Shown: positions 48,074-60,600 of the stretch, piece after piece
Position numbering within the stretch: position 1 is the stretch's first letter
How the letters are laid out: each line of letters starts with the position of its first letter
NCBI GenBank assembly: GCA_033065855.1
Contig: JAVXUO010000171.1
Location: 544,981-608,980 of the forward strand
Direction: 5' to 3'
Source: Escallonia rubra
Lineage: Eukaryota; Streptophyta; Magnoliopsida; Escalloniales; Escalloniaceae
Length of the DNA stretch: 64,000 bases
The notes under the pieces: generated by a model
The model's database searches: none
Told to the model about the DNA's origin: nothing
Seen by the model: only the letters and a program-made list of their open reading frames with translations
Made by a program: the position numbers and the translations under genes

Positions 48074-51000
48074 ATTCTTTATATAGATACTAGGGCTACG
48101 TGATAAAAGTTTCAATCTGAAAGTTGGAAATGCTAGGTTTATCGTGTAATTGAACAAATTGCAAAACTTAGAGCTGTTGAAAAAGTAATATGACATATGA
48201 AGTTTTCGGAGAAAATAATCCTTCTTATGGTGGTATCCCCTTCTCTCTCCACCTCATGGCATGCTGAGTCACGTCATGCTTAGAAAGATGCTTGTTAGCT
48301 AGAGACAACTTTTAAGCTAGCTCGGCTAAACACATTGGCCCACCCGTGAAGATGGTTGGCGGTGGAATAAAGTAGAGAACCATGAAAAGAATCATCTAGG
48401 CATCTATGAGTTGCATGTTCATATGCCGAAGCATCAATGACGTAACAAAGAGAGAAACAAGAGAGGTTTCTAATCTCATCACTTAATGGTCGGTTGTATA
48501 AACTGTGGTAATATATAAATAATCTCCCAAAAGATTAGAAGCATTGTTTGCATAAGGCTGAAAGTTTGGTTAAGAATATTAAACAAGAGCCTTGTAAACA
48601 AGGTCTTTAAAAGGTCAAAAGCACTGGTTGTCCAAGACCATTAAATTGGTCAAGAGGCTTATAAGCCAGACAAGAGCTTTGTGACCACAGACGTCAATGA
48701 CTATTTTGGCATGGGTTGCTGATTGAGATGAATCCTTACATGTAATACCAACTCCTAGTCACTTTGCAGCAAGATGACTTAGCAAAGTATAGGAATCGAT
48801 AATTATATGAAAAGTTAAGTTGATGAAGGCACAAGTAAGTCCGCATAGTAGACTCAGTTTTGAATGTCGCCCACATTCTTAAATTGAATACTCTCCAATT
48901 CAATTGACTTTCTTTTGAACCATGAGATGTTAGTAGACCCTTCGTTGATCAACTAAAAGTCAAAGGCTCATTAGTGGAAGATTATATTCTCAAAGGTGTA
49001 TAAATGTGTCTTTAGGACAAGGTACATTGTCTCCCTAAGAGAATATACATAACTTGTGAATTAGCTCATGGGGGTGTGATTGAATTAAAGTCACGAGATG
49101 TGAAGAGTTCCAAGTAACTTTTTAAAGGAGAATAGGGACAATAAGATAAATGGATCAATTGGAGTCTACCACTGGGGCAAATCTCATAGATGCTGCAAGT
49201 CACGGTCACATATGTATCCCTCGTTATTAGGATTTGATGGGCATATTTTTATGTGATTACTATAATAACATTCGAATATCACCTCTCTCGAGATTGAAGG
49301 AAATAGTTATTTGCTTCACTAATCTAATCTATGGTGTGATATCATTTCTATGAAAGTTATGTCACTTGCATATAATGTAGATAGTTTCCATAAGACCACG
49401 TGACCAATATTTGAGCAATACATGACTGAGAATGGTTAATCTTCTTTCTAGGTTTAGACTTGATTAACATGTAAAAAGTGATTGTCTTTATAGAGAGTTG
49501 CCTTTCACAAAGATATAATGGGTGAATTGGGATACTCTTTAGAGGTGAGTATCATCCATTATTCACCTTCAAAGATTCATCATTAGGTCAAAAGAACCAA
49601 AGCGCGGGGCCTGCTTGCTCAAGTGTTTCCATCATGACCTGTAACTAGTTGCTAAATTGACGTAACCTATCGAGCTACGGGCTTCACAATAAACAAGGTA
49701 GATTATTAGTTTAGTGGGAGCTATGAAATTTTTCATGAAGCTATGAGATTTATGGCCGGTGATCAAGATTGCTCTTCTCCAACTATCTAAGCTAAGCATC
49801 ATTAATTTTCTTTGATGATTGAAAAAAATTGTAGTGTAATAATGACATTTCTTGCTTTTGTGTCACCACTACATAGTGGTTGTCCTCTTTTGAAGTGAGG
49901 AACAAATGTATTATTAGTCTATGTGCTTAAGGTTGAGTTATTGAGGCACTACTCCTTAAATTTGTTAGCAAGATTGTAAACGAGGGCTCTTGAGAATTTG
50001 CTAGCAAGAGACTTTTGAATCGTGCCGCCTTGGTTGGAACCAAGATGCGGTCACATAACTTTGTTGTGAGACCGAGTGGATAAACCTAAAATCCTTATAA
50101 GCCTGCAATGGAAGCCCGATGAGAGATCTCTTTTGAGAAATTATTAGTTAAGAGGCATCACAAGAACTCAGGTTAGGCGCTATTAGGTTGAGCCAAGATC
50201 TATACGACGTTTAAGTAATGTTTTGACTTGCGCTCTGCTTGAGCCACTCCGCCGTAGCATGTGTACATACCATGTGTGCTAGACAACCGAGTTAGGAGGT
50301 AGTGACCTATGACAAGGTCACAAAGTTCTCAGATTAGTGATAGCTACTTTGGCATGTTACCAATGACCATGACTTATTCGCTCTAAAGGAGCGATGCCGG
50401 GAAGTAGCTAGTCTGCATTTAAGTGATAGTAGGATAAAGTGAAGATCTTTTTTATACATATCCAACAAATATATTCACCGGCTAGACCATTAGGTCACCT
50501 TTTTGGCTAGACATAATTGTAAGTATATAGTGCGAGCAATTGAGAGTCGAGCATAGCTTTTAGATGGATTCGAGATGCTTGGACCAACGATCAAAAGATC
50601 AAGGGCATTATGAATGAATTTTCCATTTTCTTTTTGGATTGATGTCTTTATGCTGACCTTAACAGGTTTCTAGTATATAGCTTCCAACTTGCAGGTAAGC
50701 TCAGCGGTCGCACCGTCCATTAGTCCGTATGAATCTACTCACCGGCAACGAGAAATACATGCAAGAGTGTCATCCCCGCCATGTGCGAGTGAGAGATGCT
50801 GGTATTTAGGTCTAACCCGTACACCCATGTCGGGTCCAACCCATGACCCGTAAAGCCAAAAGGTTAGGATGTGATTAATAGGTATAACCGCAAGAATACC
50901 ACGAGCCTTAAGATTTATTTCCTAAAATGTCTTTGTTAGATAATATAAGATAGGTGACTCTTGGTTGAAAGATGCTGGAAAAGAATTCTGACCATCTTCA

Positions 51001-52314
51001 TTCTTCTCCAAGCCTAACTAGATTGAGAGAAAAAAGTTAGGACAGTGAAAACACGGATCGAGCTCGTGTAGTCTAATCCTGGGGATAGGCGTGTTCGTGA
51101 TTTTTCTTGCTATATACATTATATGTGTTCACCCATACGTGTATTAGGGTTAGTCTCGACTTCCTTCATCCATTAAGTTCCTCAAGTTTCATTTTCTTTT
51201 GTGGAAGGGGGGGGGGGGGGGTGGAAGGAGGGTGCGTGATTAAATTTCAAGTGGTCACTTATTTGAGTCGCTTTACGGAGTATCAATCTACCTTGAAATA
51301 CAACCATTAGAAAAAAAGAAATGCTATTTCCTAAAGATATGGCCGCGAAAGATCAAATACAAATTGTTGGCCACCACCTAGCCAACCTAACAGGCTATCA
51401 TTTATTTTCAGGAATCAATTGATTAATGAAGTGAAGAAGCATTTCACGCAAAGATAGATATCGTGGTAAAAGGGTCACCCCACGACAGTCTTCAAGTTAA
51501 AGAAAACCTCTATGCGTTTACAGTGCAGTACATAAAATATATGTGCCATTATGTTGTTCAAAATCAAACTACCTCAATTGATGGTGACCTCGAATACCTC
51601 ATGTTTATACAATAAATTGTCGAGGTCACATGAAAAATCATGTTAGTTCTATGTCGAGTAAGCGTATACAATAAATTGGGATGGACCAAACTCATATCAT
51701 CTTAAGTTTTTAGGTCAAGTTCTGCTCATTTTGTATATGTAGGCCATCTAGGATAATAACACTTGACTCCCCGCTATCTCCTTATCATGGTAGTAGAGCC
51801 CATGGTCCCGACCTGAGCCTTGAACTCGTTTCAATGGCTCTTGGAAGAACGATAGTTCTTGGCCGCGCAAGCGGCTAGGGGGATCTTCGATGGTGAGTAT
51901 CTTAATACATGAGGGGATGGATTGTTGAGGTGCACGTGTGGAGTCATGTTAGACGAACTTACATAAGTGTGTAATATAAGTTAAGCATACATACATAACT
52001 GGACAAAAGTCCTATCAGCTTTAGCTTTTAAGTCAATTTGGGTCACCATTTATATTTGGACCATCTTTGTGGACACTTGGGTCCATACTATCTCCCTAAA
52101 ACAACTTTATCAACATTCTTTCTTAACCTTCAATTGCTTGAGAGTACAAGTTATGTGCATCACATATAGCACACTACATATGAATATATAGTTTTTACAA
52201 TGTACAAAATGTTTTTACAACGTACAAACTGTTCAAATGTCGTAATTTCCTTTTTTAGGAGATTGACTTTGGCCATTGATCTGCTAGACACCAAAAAGAG
52301 AGATACAGATATAT

Positions 52315-52373
<59 letters not shown>

Positions 52374-52497
52374 TCTCGGCCTAAAGAAATACAGTGGTGG
52401 TCAGGGGTCAATATGTTTTTCTAGAAATAGAAGGGAAGTAAAAATCTTTAATACAATAAGTACTGAAGTAAGCCGTTAACAAAGTCATATTAGAAGC
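48074..52497. other. 4.4 kb without recognisable genes
   Basis: Long stretch free of sizeable frames and of matches to the other repeats in the window. Composition between about 48.5 and 51.1 kb is even and less AT-rich than typical spacer, as in a large LTR or a non-coding retroelement leader, but no paired ends were found. A 15-base G run lies at 51207-51221 and a (GATA)n(GA)n run at 52312-52370. Confidence 0.5.
52312..52370. repeat. (GATA)n(GA)n microsatellite
   Basis: A few GATA units pass into about 20 GA units. Confidence 0.95.
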
Positions 52498-53405
52498 TAG
52501 AGACGGCAAATTGCTAGCCTAATTAGAGCGCCCCCCCTCCCCCTCACCCCATGTGGTAGTTAGTTAAGGAACCCCTAAATGGATATGTGGCAAATTGGAA
52601 TGTGGCAAATGAGGGATTTAACCAGTTGAGACTATTAGGATTCCCCCATCCCTACCTTAACGCAATTAAAATATAAAAAAATTAACCCATACACGAGTTC
52701 TCTCCCATTTCTCTCTCTCTCTCTCTCTCTCTCTCGCACACAAGCTTACCATAGCACCACCGACCATCGCTTACCACCACCGACTACGGCCATTAGCCGT
52801 CGTGCGCCACCAACTCCCGCCAACAGTCATGCCGCCCTTCACCAACGGTCCGGCCACTATCCACGGCCATGCTCCACTGGCAGTAGCCATCAACTTTGGT
52901 AGCTTCCACCACTAACTGTTGTAGGCATATTCCAGTAGCCACCGCAACCACCCTCTGCCAAGTTGTCGCTGCCACCAATAGTCACTGCCCCAAAAATCAG
53001 TAGCTATTACAGTTGGAAAATTCAGGTAGCCCCTGCAGCCTATCATCACGGTCGACTGCCCATCGCTACTGTCCAATGCTGGAGGTTGCCACTGACGGTC
53101 CCCACCTTTAGCTCCCAGCCAACTTTAACAACCACTTTCGCTCACCGCTATCGCCATCTTGAATAAATAAGGTAGGTTTTGGTTTAAAAAATTTTGTGAA
53201 TAGTTTAAAAGAAAAAGAATTAGAACTTAAATGGGTTGACATGTACACATGATTGGGCTAAATTGGGTGGGGCAGGGGGGGTGTCGGCGAGGGGTTTGAA
53301 TCTAAATGAGATTAGGCAGGGCAGGGTGGGGCAGCTTAAATCATAGATGAGACATTATGAGGATGGAGTTACTTGGGTTAGGGCACCCCCATATTGCCAT
53401 GTCTA
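52498..53405. mobile_element. hAT-like non-autonomous element with GC-rich core
   Basis: Inverted ends TAGAGACGGCAAATTG and TAGACATGGCAATATG; flanks TTAGAAGC (52490-52497) and TTAGAAAG (53406-53413) match in six of eight bases. The core (52740-53160) is GC-rich with CACCACCGAC-type sequence and a (TC)n run but no recognisable domain. Confidence 0.65.
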
Positions 53406-53793
53406 TTAGAAAGTAGCCAAGCAAAGCAATAATGAGAACAATAAAGTAAGTAGTTGGAGTTTTTTAATACTTTTATCACAGTGATTGAGAGGTTTAGTCT
53501 TTAAGCAAATCCCTTCTGGAGCACTAAAATCCATGAATGTGCGAACATTATCCCGGTTAAAATAGCGATAGTAAAAAATTAACAAACTAAACAAAAGTTA
53601 AGTGATTGTACATGGACATTTAATCGCTGAAAACATTAAAATGGACCAAAAATTATGGGAATGTGACTAAGAGATCTAGAAGAGCAAACTTTCCCATTGG
53701 GCTGAGATGAAAGTGAAAAAGTGAAGAACATTATCACCCCGAAGTAGGAAAGTTTCCAATAGTCTCTTAAAAATTTTACACACATGTATAAAG
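53406..53793. other. Short spacer, no gene
   Basis: AT-rich sequence between the hAT-like element and the Sirevirus. The five bases before the latter, TAAAG (53789-53793), should be its target duplication; the partner lies outside the window. Confidence 0.55.
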
Positions 53794-55122
53794 TGTAGGT
53801 CCCTAAATACACCTAGAGGGGGGGTGAATAGGTGTTTTACAACTTAGAGTATGAATTTAAAAATTAAGATTACAACGTAAAGACGGATATAACAGTAACA
53901 AGTTTAACACAGAGATTTATATTGGTTCGGCCCCACCAGCTTACGTCCAGTCCTCGAGCACTCCACACAAGGGAGACCTACTCGAGCCTTTCACTAAACC
54001 AACTAGCTTCGGGTGCTAGCTCAAACCTCAGTACAATATCCGAAACCCTTCCAAGGTTTCCAACATATTACAAATGAAAAGAGATTACAATTTGAATACA
54101 ATAAACAGGCTCCTTCTTGAGCAGATAGTACAATGAAAGTTTTAAAGCTAAGCCTTCTTAGGTGGGTAGATCTATATTCTTTCAAGAACAAAACCAAGAA
54201 GCTTACACAGAACTTTCTCTAAGGTAAACTCACTCAAAAGATGATTGATTAGAAATAAGAGATTGAGATGAGAGAGTTTTTCAGAGTAAAAATTTGCGCG
54301 AGAGAAAAAGGTAATAAATGCTCTAACAGATTTCCTATTTATACAGGAAGGAAATAGAGGACTGTTAGGTAGAAAAACCAAACAAGAAGGATTCGACTAA
54401 AACATTTTGGCTTCGACTAAAATGTCTTGGCTTCGACTGAAAGTCTTGGCTTCGACTGAAAGTCTTGCCTTCGACTAAAAGTCTTGCCTTCGACTGAAAT
54501 GTTTTGCTTCGACTAAAAGACTTGACTTCGACTAAAACATTTTGGCTTCGACTAAAATGTCTTGGCTTCGACTGAAAGTCTTGGCTTCGACTAAAAGTCT
54601 CGCCTTCGACTAAAACATTTGGCTTCGACTGAAAAACTTGACTTCGACTATAACATTTTGGCTTCGACTAAAATGTCTTGGCTTCGACTGAAAGTCTTGG
54701 CTTCGACTGAAAGTCTTGGCTTCGACTGAAAGTCACAGCTTCGACTGAAAGTCTTAGCTTCGACTGAAGGATTTAGCTTCGACTAAAATATTTTGGTTTC
54801 GACTCAAAAACTTGACTTCGACTAAAACACTTGGCTTCGTTCTTTACTAGAATTTCTGTCAGATCCTTTAAGAAAAGTTTTTTAAAGAAAAGACTAAACA
54901 AGAAAAGGTATACTTCAAGATCTTGAATCTTTCTCTGTAGTCCAAAGCTTGAGTCCAAAGTCTTTGTCATCCATGTCAAGGTCGTGCAAACTCTCTGTTA
55001 TCCATGTCAAGATTATGTCTTTGTTTGATTAATATAAAGCCTGAAATGATTTAACTTTAATAATATTGTCAGATTATGTTAGATAAGATAAGTCTGAAAT
55101 CATCAAAATCAACAAGTCAACA
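53794..55122 (-). repeat. 3' LTR of the Sirevirus
   Basis: TGTAGGTCCC to AAGTCAACA on the plus strand, 1329 bases; near-identical to 62599-64000 apart from the minisatellite. Confidence 0.95.
54391..54841 (-). repeat. TCGACT minisatellite in the 3' LTR
   Basis: Units of about 18-21 bases such as TTCGACTGAAAGTCTTGGC and TTCGACTAAAACATTTTGGC. Same array as in the solo LTR and the 5' LTR, with different unit order and number. Confidence 0.92.
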
Positions 55123-55625
55123 ATCTCCCCCTTTTTGATGATGACAATATTAAAAGACATACTCCCCCTTAATCAGTTATCATTCACATAAGAGAACAAT
55201 AGAAAGATCATCTTTAAATAATCAGAAGATTTAATACTGATGCATAGGAATGACAGATTAATACATGTTCTCCCCTTTGTCAAAGCAAAAAGTGGGGGTA
55301 TCCAAAGAATGAAAAAATAAAAACTAAGGCCGACGGCGGCGAGAAGCTTGTGCAGAGGTTGAGGGATCAGCGGGCGACGGAGCAGACCGACGAGTACCAT
55401 GGGCAGAAGAGGTAGCAGCAGGCGGCGGATCTGTGGTGGGAACTTCAACTACTTCAATGACGCGAGGAGAGCGCGGCGACGGAGGATTGTAAGGAAGATG
55501 TGGGTTGAAGAACCATTCTTCCCCGTCGTTGCCGGTATGTCGAGAAGGAAAGATATCTGGACGAGTCACCCGAAAACCATGAGCTTGATCGAAAGTCTGA
55601 TGAGCCAAATAGCGGTTCTGTTCGG

Positions 55626-57455
55626 TCAGAATGCTCGTCGTGAGATAAGCATGGCGACGATGATCCTGAATAGCAGCCTCTTACTGGCGGTGAAGTCATG
55701 ATGCATCCGTGTCAGACTTTCAAGAATGGGGGTTTGATTTAGAGGGAGAGATGTGAGGTTAGCAGTAAGGTCATTGAGGAGGTTGTGAAAATCGATTTGG
55801 TTTGAAAGTAGCTGACCGGAAGAATGTTGAACCGACTGCTGAAGAGCAGCAAGCTCTTGAAGAAGAATAGTATGGTTATTTGCCATGGAAGCAGAAAGGG
55901 TGGTTTGGGATTTAAGAATGAGCTGAATCGAGGTTGAGATTCGAGAAAGAGTGTCAGAGAGGTCGGGGTGATCAGAAGAGAGAAATTCATCAAAATTGAA
56001 ATTTGAGAAGTCGTTGAGTGGACTAGTGAAGAAGGGATCAGCAGGGTGAGGAGGAACTGAGGTGGAAGGGTCAGTAGGAGCAGGGGGTATGAACTGAGGA
56101 GAAGGAGGGGGAGGTGATGAAAAAGGTGGGATGGAAGCAGAAGGGGGGGCTGAGGGAATTTCAGGAGTAGGGAAGGGAACATGAATGGAAGCTGGGACAG
56201 ACTGGAAAGGGCGTTCAAGAAGGACAGTGTTTGAGGTGAGTTCGGAGACGATGGCGAAGCCGGCTCGACGAAGAGAGGTTTCATCGAGCACATGATGACT
56301 CGGAAGAGGAATACATTCCGAGTTAGAAGTAGGCAAGGGAACATGAAAATGTTCAAAGACTCGAGTCAACAGAAGGCCGAAAGGAAGGTTAGCAGAAGAT
56401 TTGTTTTTACGGGCATTCATGACGAGCATGATAATGCCGGCAATGTTTAACAGGGAACCCCGAATGAAATGGGTGAGAAGGATGATGTCTAAATAGGAAA
56501 ATGTAGCATAGGAGCCAGAGCGGGCCGAGAGATTGTAACAGAGAATAAGGTGGAGAACCCGATAAAGAGGGGACATGTCACCTAAATTAGGTTTACGGGG
56601 TTGAGTTATAGACGGGTCCCCTAAGAGTGTTTGGGTCTGTTGGAGTGGAGTAAAGGAACTGGTTGTACACCAAGTGATCGCAGTGAAAACGAGAGTAGAA
56701 GATTGATTGACAAAACCGAAAATGTGGGCCAATGTGGTGGCATCAAGACGAATGTGGACCCCATTTACATACGAGGTCAGAAAGGTAGGGGGTTGAGCGT
56801 TAAAGTGCAAATTTGAGTAGAACATGCGCACCAGAGAAGGATAATAGGTAGAGGGGGGAGAGAGAATGGAGAGACAGCCCATTCGCTCAAACATAGCGGT
56901 AACACCAAGTTGAGTCATGAGATTGACATCACTTGGGCGACTGGGGATGACTTCCCGATTTATGAAAAGTGTATAATATGTAAGTTGGTCGTCGGGAGTT
57001 GGAAAGAAATGGGGAATGTGAAGGATATCGGAAAAAGAAGTGTATGGGCAGGTAGGGGGTGGGCAAGTTGGTGGAGAGACAGACGAAGAAGAGGCAGCAG
57101 GTGGAGGAGGAGGAGGAACTACAGTACCTGAAGTGGATGGTGCTGATGTCGGATGGACAGTTACCGAGGACGAACGTCGCGAAGCAGCGGTGGATGTTTG
57201 ATGGGTGCGAGGACGGGTGGTCGGCGGTGGAGCAGCCACAGCGGTAGGCGCAGCATTGGTAGTGGACGGAGACCCATCGATTTTGTCGTCAGATTGAATA
57301 ATAAGACGACGACGACTTACAGGTCGTGAGTTTGAGGCCATGTGGGTCTTTAGAGTGACAGGTGGACAAGAAAGAGAAGAAGAGAAACAAAAGTGAAAGT
57401 GAAAGACACAGTGAAAAAGGGAAACAGTAAAAAGTGAAAGTGAAAAAGGTGGCAT
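55626..57455 (-). CDS. Env-position open frame of the Sirevirus (env-like / plant transposon protein)
   Basis: A 609-codon frame between the RNase H end and the 3' LTR, the place where Sireviruses are known to carry an env-like gene. A start at 57455 gives a hydrophobic N-terminus (FSLSLFTVSLFHCVFHFHF), but the Met at residue 39 (57341) may be the real start, giving a basic, Ser/Thr/Pro-rich beginning. The middle (TYYPSLVRMFYSNLHF, FLTSYVNGVHIRLDATTLAH) resembles the putative plant transposon protein domain of such elements. Then comes a Pro-rich stretch and a C-terminal helical, coiled-coil-like part (ISTSIQLILKSQTTLSASMA, LLQELAALQQSVQHSSGQLL). No clear fusion peptide or C-terminal membrane anchor is visible; a true envelope role is unproven. 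Confidence 0.7.
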   Translation of the reverse strand: MPPFSLSLFTVSLFHCVFHFHFCFSSSLSCPPVTLKTHMASNSRPVSRRRLIIQSDDKIDGSPSTTNAAPTAVAAPPPTTRPRTHQTSTAASRRSSSVTVHPTSAPSTSGTVVPPPPPPAASSSSVSPPTCPPPTCPYTSFSDILHIPHFFPTPDDQLTYYTLFINREVIPSRPSDVNLMTQLGVTAMFERMGCLSILSPPSTYYPSLVRMFYSNLHFNAQPPTFLTSYVNGVHIRLDATTLAHIFGFVNQSSTLVFTAITWCTTSSFTPLQQTQTLLGDPSITQPRKPNLGDMSPLYRVLHLILCYNLSARSGSYATFSYLDIILLTHFIRGSLLNIAGIIMLVMNARKNKSSANLPFGLLLTRVFEHFHVPLPTSNSECIPLPSHHVLDETSLRRAGFAIVSELTSNTVLLERPFQSVPASIHVPFPTPEIPSAPPSASIPPFSSPPPPSPQFIPPAPTDPSTSVPPHPADPFFTSPLNDFSNFNFDEFLSSDHPDLSDTLSRISTSIQLILKSQTTLSASMANNHTILLQELAALQQSVQHSSGQLLSNQIDFHNLLNDLTANLTSLPLNQTPILESLTRMHHDFTASKRLLFRIIVAMLISRRAF

Positions 57456-57461
57456 ATAAAT

Positions 57462-57650
57462 AGGCAGAGAAGTTTTAGTCGACTGAAAGGGTTTGAGTCG
57501 ACTGAAAGTGAAGTTTTAGTCGACTGAAAGGGGACTTTGAGTCGACTGAAAGGGGACTTTTAGTCGACTCAGTCGACTCAAAGTTGACTTTTAGTCGAGT
57601 GAAAGGGGCTTTTAGTTGACTGAAAGAGGACTTTGAGACAACTAAAAACA
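57462..57650. repeat. TCGACT array between pol and the env-like frame
   Basis: About ten units on AGTCGACTGAAAGGGGACTT with variants TCGACTCAAA and TCGACTGAAA, placed between the RNase H end and the env-like start. The core TCGACTNAAA is the same as, and on the same strand as, the LTR minisatellite. Confidence 0.85.
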
Positions 57651-57659
57651 GAGCAAAAA

Positions 57660-60600
57660 TTAACTAAGATCGCACATTCCCAAACGACGACGAAGAGAAC
57701 AGAAAGAAGATTCAGCTAAAGGTTTTGTAAAGATATCGGCGAGCTGATCTTCAGAGCCAACTTTCTTAAGTTCAATTAACCCCTTTTGAACATTGTCGCG
57801 GAGAAAGTGATGACGAATATCTATGTGCTTAGTGCGTGAGTGTTGGACAGGATTTTTACTAATATCGATAGCACTGCTACTGTCGCACATAATATGAATA
57901 AGCTCTAAAGAGACACCAAAATCTTGTGAAGATTGACGCATCCATAAAACTTGGGCACAACAGCTTCCAGCTGCAACATATTCTGCTTCAGCAGTAGATA
58001 GGGCCACATATGTCTGTTTCTTACTGTGCCATGAAACTAAAGCATCTCCGAGAAACTGACAGGTGCCACTAGTACTCTTACGATCAACAAGACATCCCGC
58101 ATAATCAGAATCAGAAAAACCGACCAGATCTATTGAAGAATTACGAGGATACCAAAGACCTAAGTTTAGAGTGCCAGAGAGATATTTAAAAATACGTTTA
58201 ACAGCAGATAAATGAGATTCTTTGGGGCAGGCCTGAAAACGGGCACAGATGCAAACACTAAACATGATGTCAGGTCTAGATGCAGTAAGATAGAGTAAAC
58301 TGCCAATCATACCACGAAAAAGTTTACTATCTACATCTTTACCATTTTCATCTTTGATAAGATTGACGCTGGGAGAAATAGGGGTACCTCTAGGTTTAGC
58401 ATTTTCCAAACCAAACCTTTTCAAAAGTTCCCAAGTGTACTTAGACTGATTAATAAAAATTCCTTCTTTGGACTGCTTGATTTGAAGTCCAAGAAAAAAG
58501 GTGAGTTCACCCATCATGCTCATCTCAAATTTCCTGCGCATATTCTCAGCAAATTCTTGACATAGATCATTGTTAGTGGCACCAAAAATAATGTCATCAA
58601 CATATATTTGAACTATTAAAATATGGGAACTACGAGTTTTTGTAAAGAGAGTAGTATCGACTTTGCCACGAGAGAATCCATGATCAATGAGGAAGCTGCT
58701 GAGACGATCGTACCATGCTCGAGGAGCTTGTTTAAGACCGTACAAAGCCTTTTTCAGTTTAAAGACATGATTGGGGTATTTTTCATTTTCAAAACCGGGA
58801 GGTTGTTTAACAAAGACTTCCTCCTGTATTACCCTATTCAAGAAAGCACTTTGCACATCCATTTGAAAAAGTTTGAAGTTCAAGTGACATGAAAATGCCA
58901 AAAGAATTTGGATAGCTTCAAGTCGTGCAACAGGGGCAAAGGTTTCATCAAAATCAACCCCTTCGACTTGATTGTATCCTTGAGCAACTAGTCTGGCTTT
59001 GTTACGAACAATATGGCCATCTTCATCAAGTTTGTTTCGAAAAACCCACTTTGTTCCAATGACCTTTTGTTGAACAGGAGCCGGAACTAGTGTCCAAACA
59101 TCGCTTCTCTCAAATTGATTCAATTCATCTTGCATGGCAAGAATCCACTCATAATCATTTAGAGCCTCAGAAATGTTTTTAGGCTCTATTTGAGAAAGAA
59201 AAGCAAAATCCGCACATAAGAGATTTACCGTAGACCGAGTTGTAACTCCGCGTTCCACATTGCCTATAACTTGTTCTAATGGATGACTAGAAGAATATCT
59301 CTAACTTTTTGGAAGTGGCAGAGTCTCAACGTTATTGTTGTGAGTAGAAGTTGAACACTCCCCCTCAGTTGAGGAGACGTTAAGTTTGTTGTTCAAATTC
59401 ATGGAGAGTTCTTCACCGTCATCACCTGCAATCTTACTTGGTTTTTCAACATTAGATTCTTCAAATACTACATGCATAGATTCTTCAATGGTCATAGACT
59501 TACGATTATAAATTCTATATGCTCTACCTTTTAATGAGTAACCAAGAAATATTCCCTCGTCAGATTTCGCATCGAACTTTCCTAAATTCTCACGATTGTT
59601 CAAAATAAAACATTTGTAACCGAAAACCCTAAAATAATCGATTTTTGGTTTTCGATTTGAGAACAGTTCGTAGGGAGTTTTATCAAGAATTGGTCTGATG
59701 AGTACTCTGTTCAACACGTAATAGGAAGTGCTGACGGCTTCTGCCCAAAAATATTTTGGCAGAGAGTTTTCTTGAAGCACGGTTCTGGCCATTTCTTGAA
59801 GAGTACGATTCTTTCTCTCAACAACTCCATTTTGTGGGGGTGTCCGAGGAGCAGAAAACTCATGTGAAATGCCATTTTGAATACAAAAAGGAATAAAATC
59901 TTTTTCAAATTCACCGTCATGATCACTTCGAATTTTGACAAGCTTCAACTCCTTCTCATTTTGAAGCTGCTTAACAGGACTGAATTTTTTTTCGAACGCT
60001 TCATCTTTATGAGATAGAAAGAGAACCCAGGTGTATCTTGAGAAATCGTCAACAATGACGAAGGCATAAAATTTTCCACCTAGGCTAGCATTTCTAGTAG
60101 GGCCAAAAAGATCTAAATGAAGGAGTTGAAGAGGACGAGAGGTGGAAACAACATTTTTGGCTTGAAAAGAAGTTTTTGACTGTTTACCATATTGACAGGC
60201 ATCACAGATTTTATCCTTGATAAACCTCAAATTTGGTAAGCCTCTGACAAGATCTTTCGAGAGAAGTTTCTTGATAAGATCCATGTGAACATCACCTAAT
60301 CTACGATGCCACAACCAAATATCATTGTGCTGAACAGAAAGACATACTTCACGAGAGTAGTCAGATGAATCAAAAGATAGAGCATAGATGTTATCATCTC
60401 TCTTACCGATCAGCGTACTTCCATCTGAGGCATGATTGATAAGGCATTTTTCGCCTTCAAACTGAACTTTGTGTCCACTATCGATTAGTTGACTGATACT
60501 TATCAAATTAAACTTTAAACCATCAACTAAGGATACGTTGTCAATAGAAATGGAACCGGTGCCAATTTTACCTTTACCGATGATCTTACCATTTGAGTTG

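Noticed and set aside
55399-57247. Plus-strand frames opposite the env-like region
   Set aside because: Antisense shadows of the minus-strand frame; no independent support.
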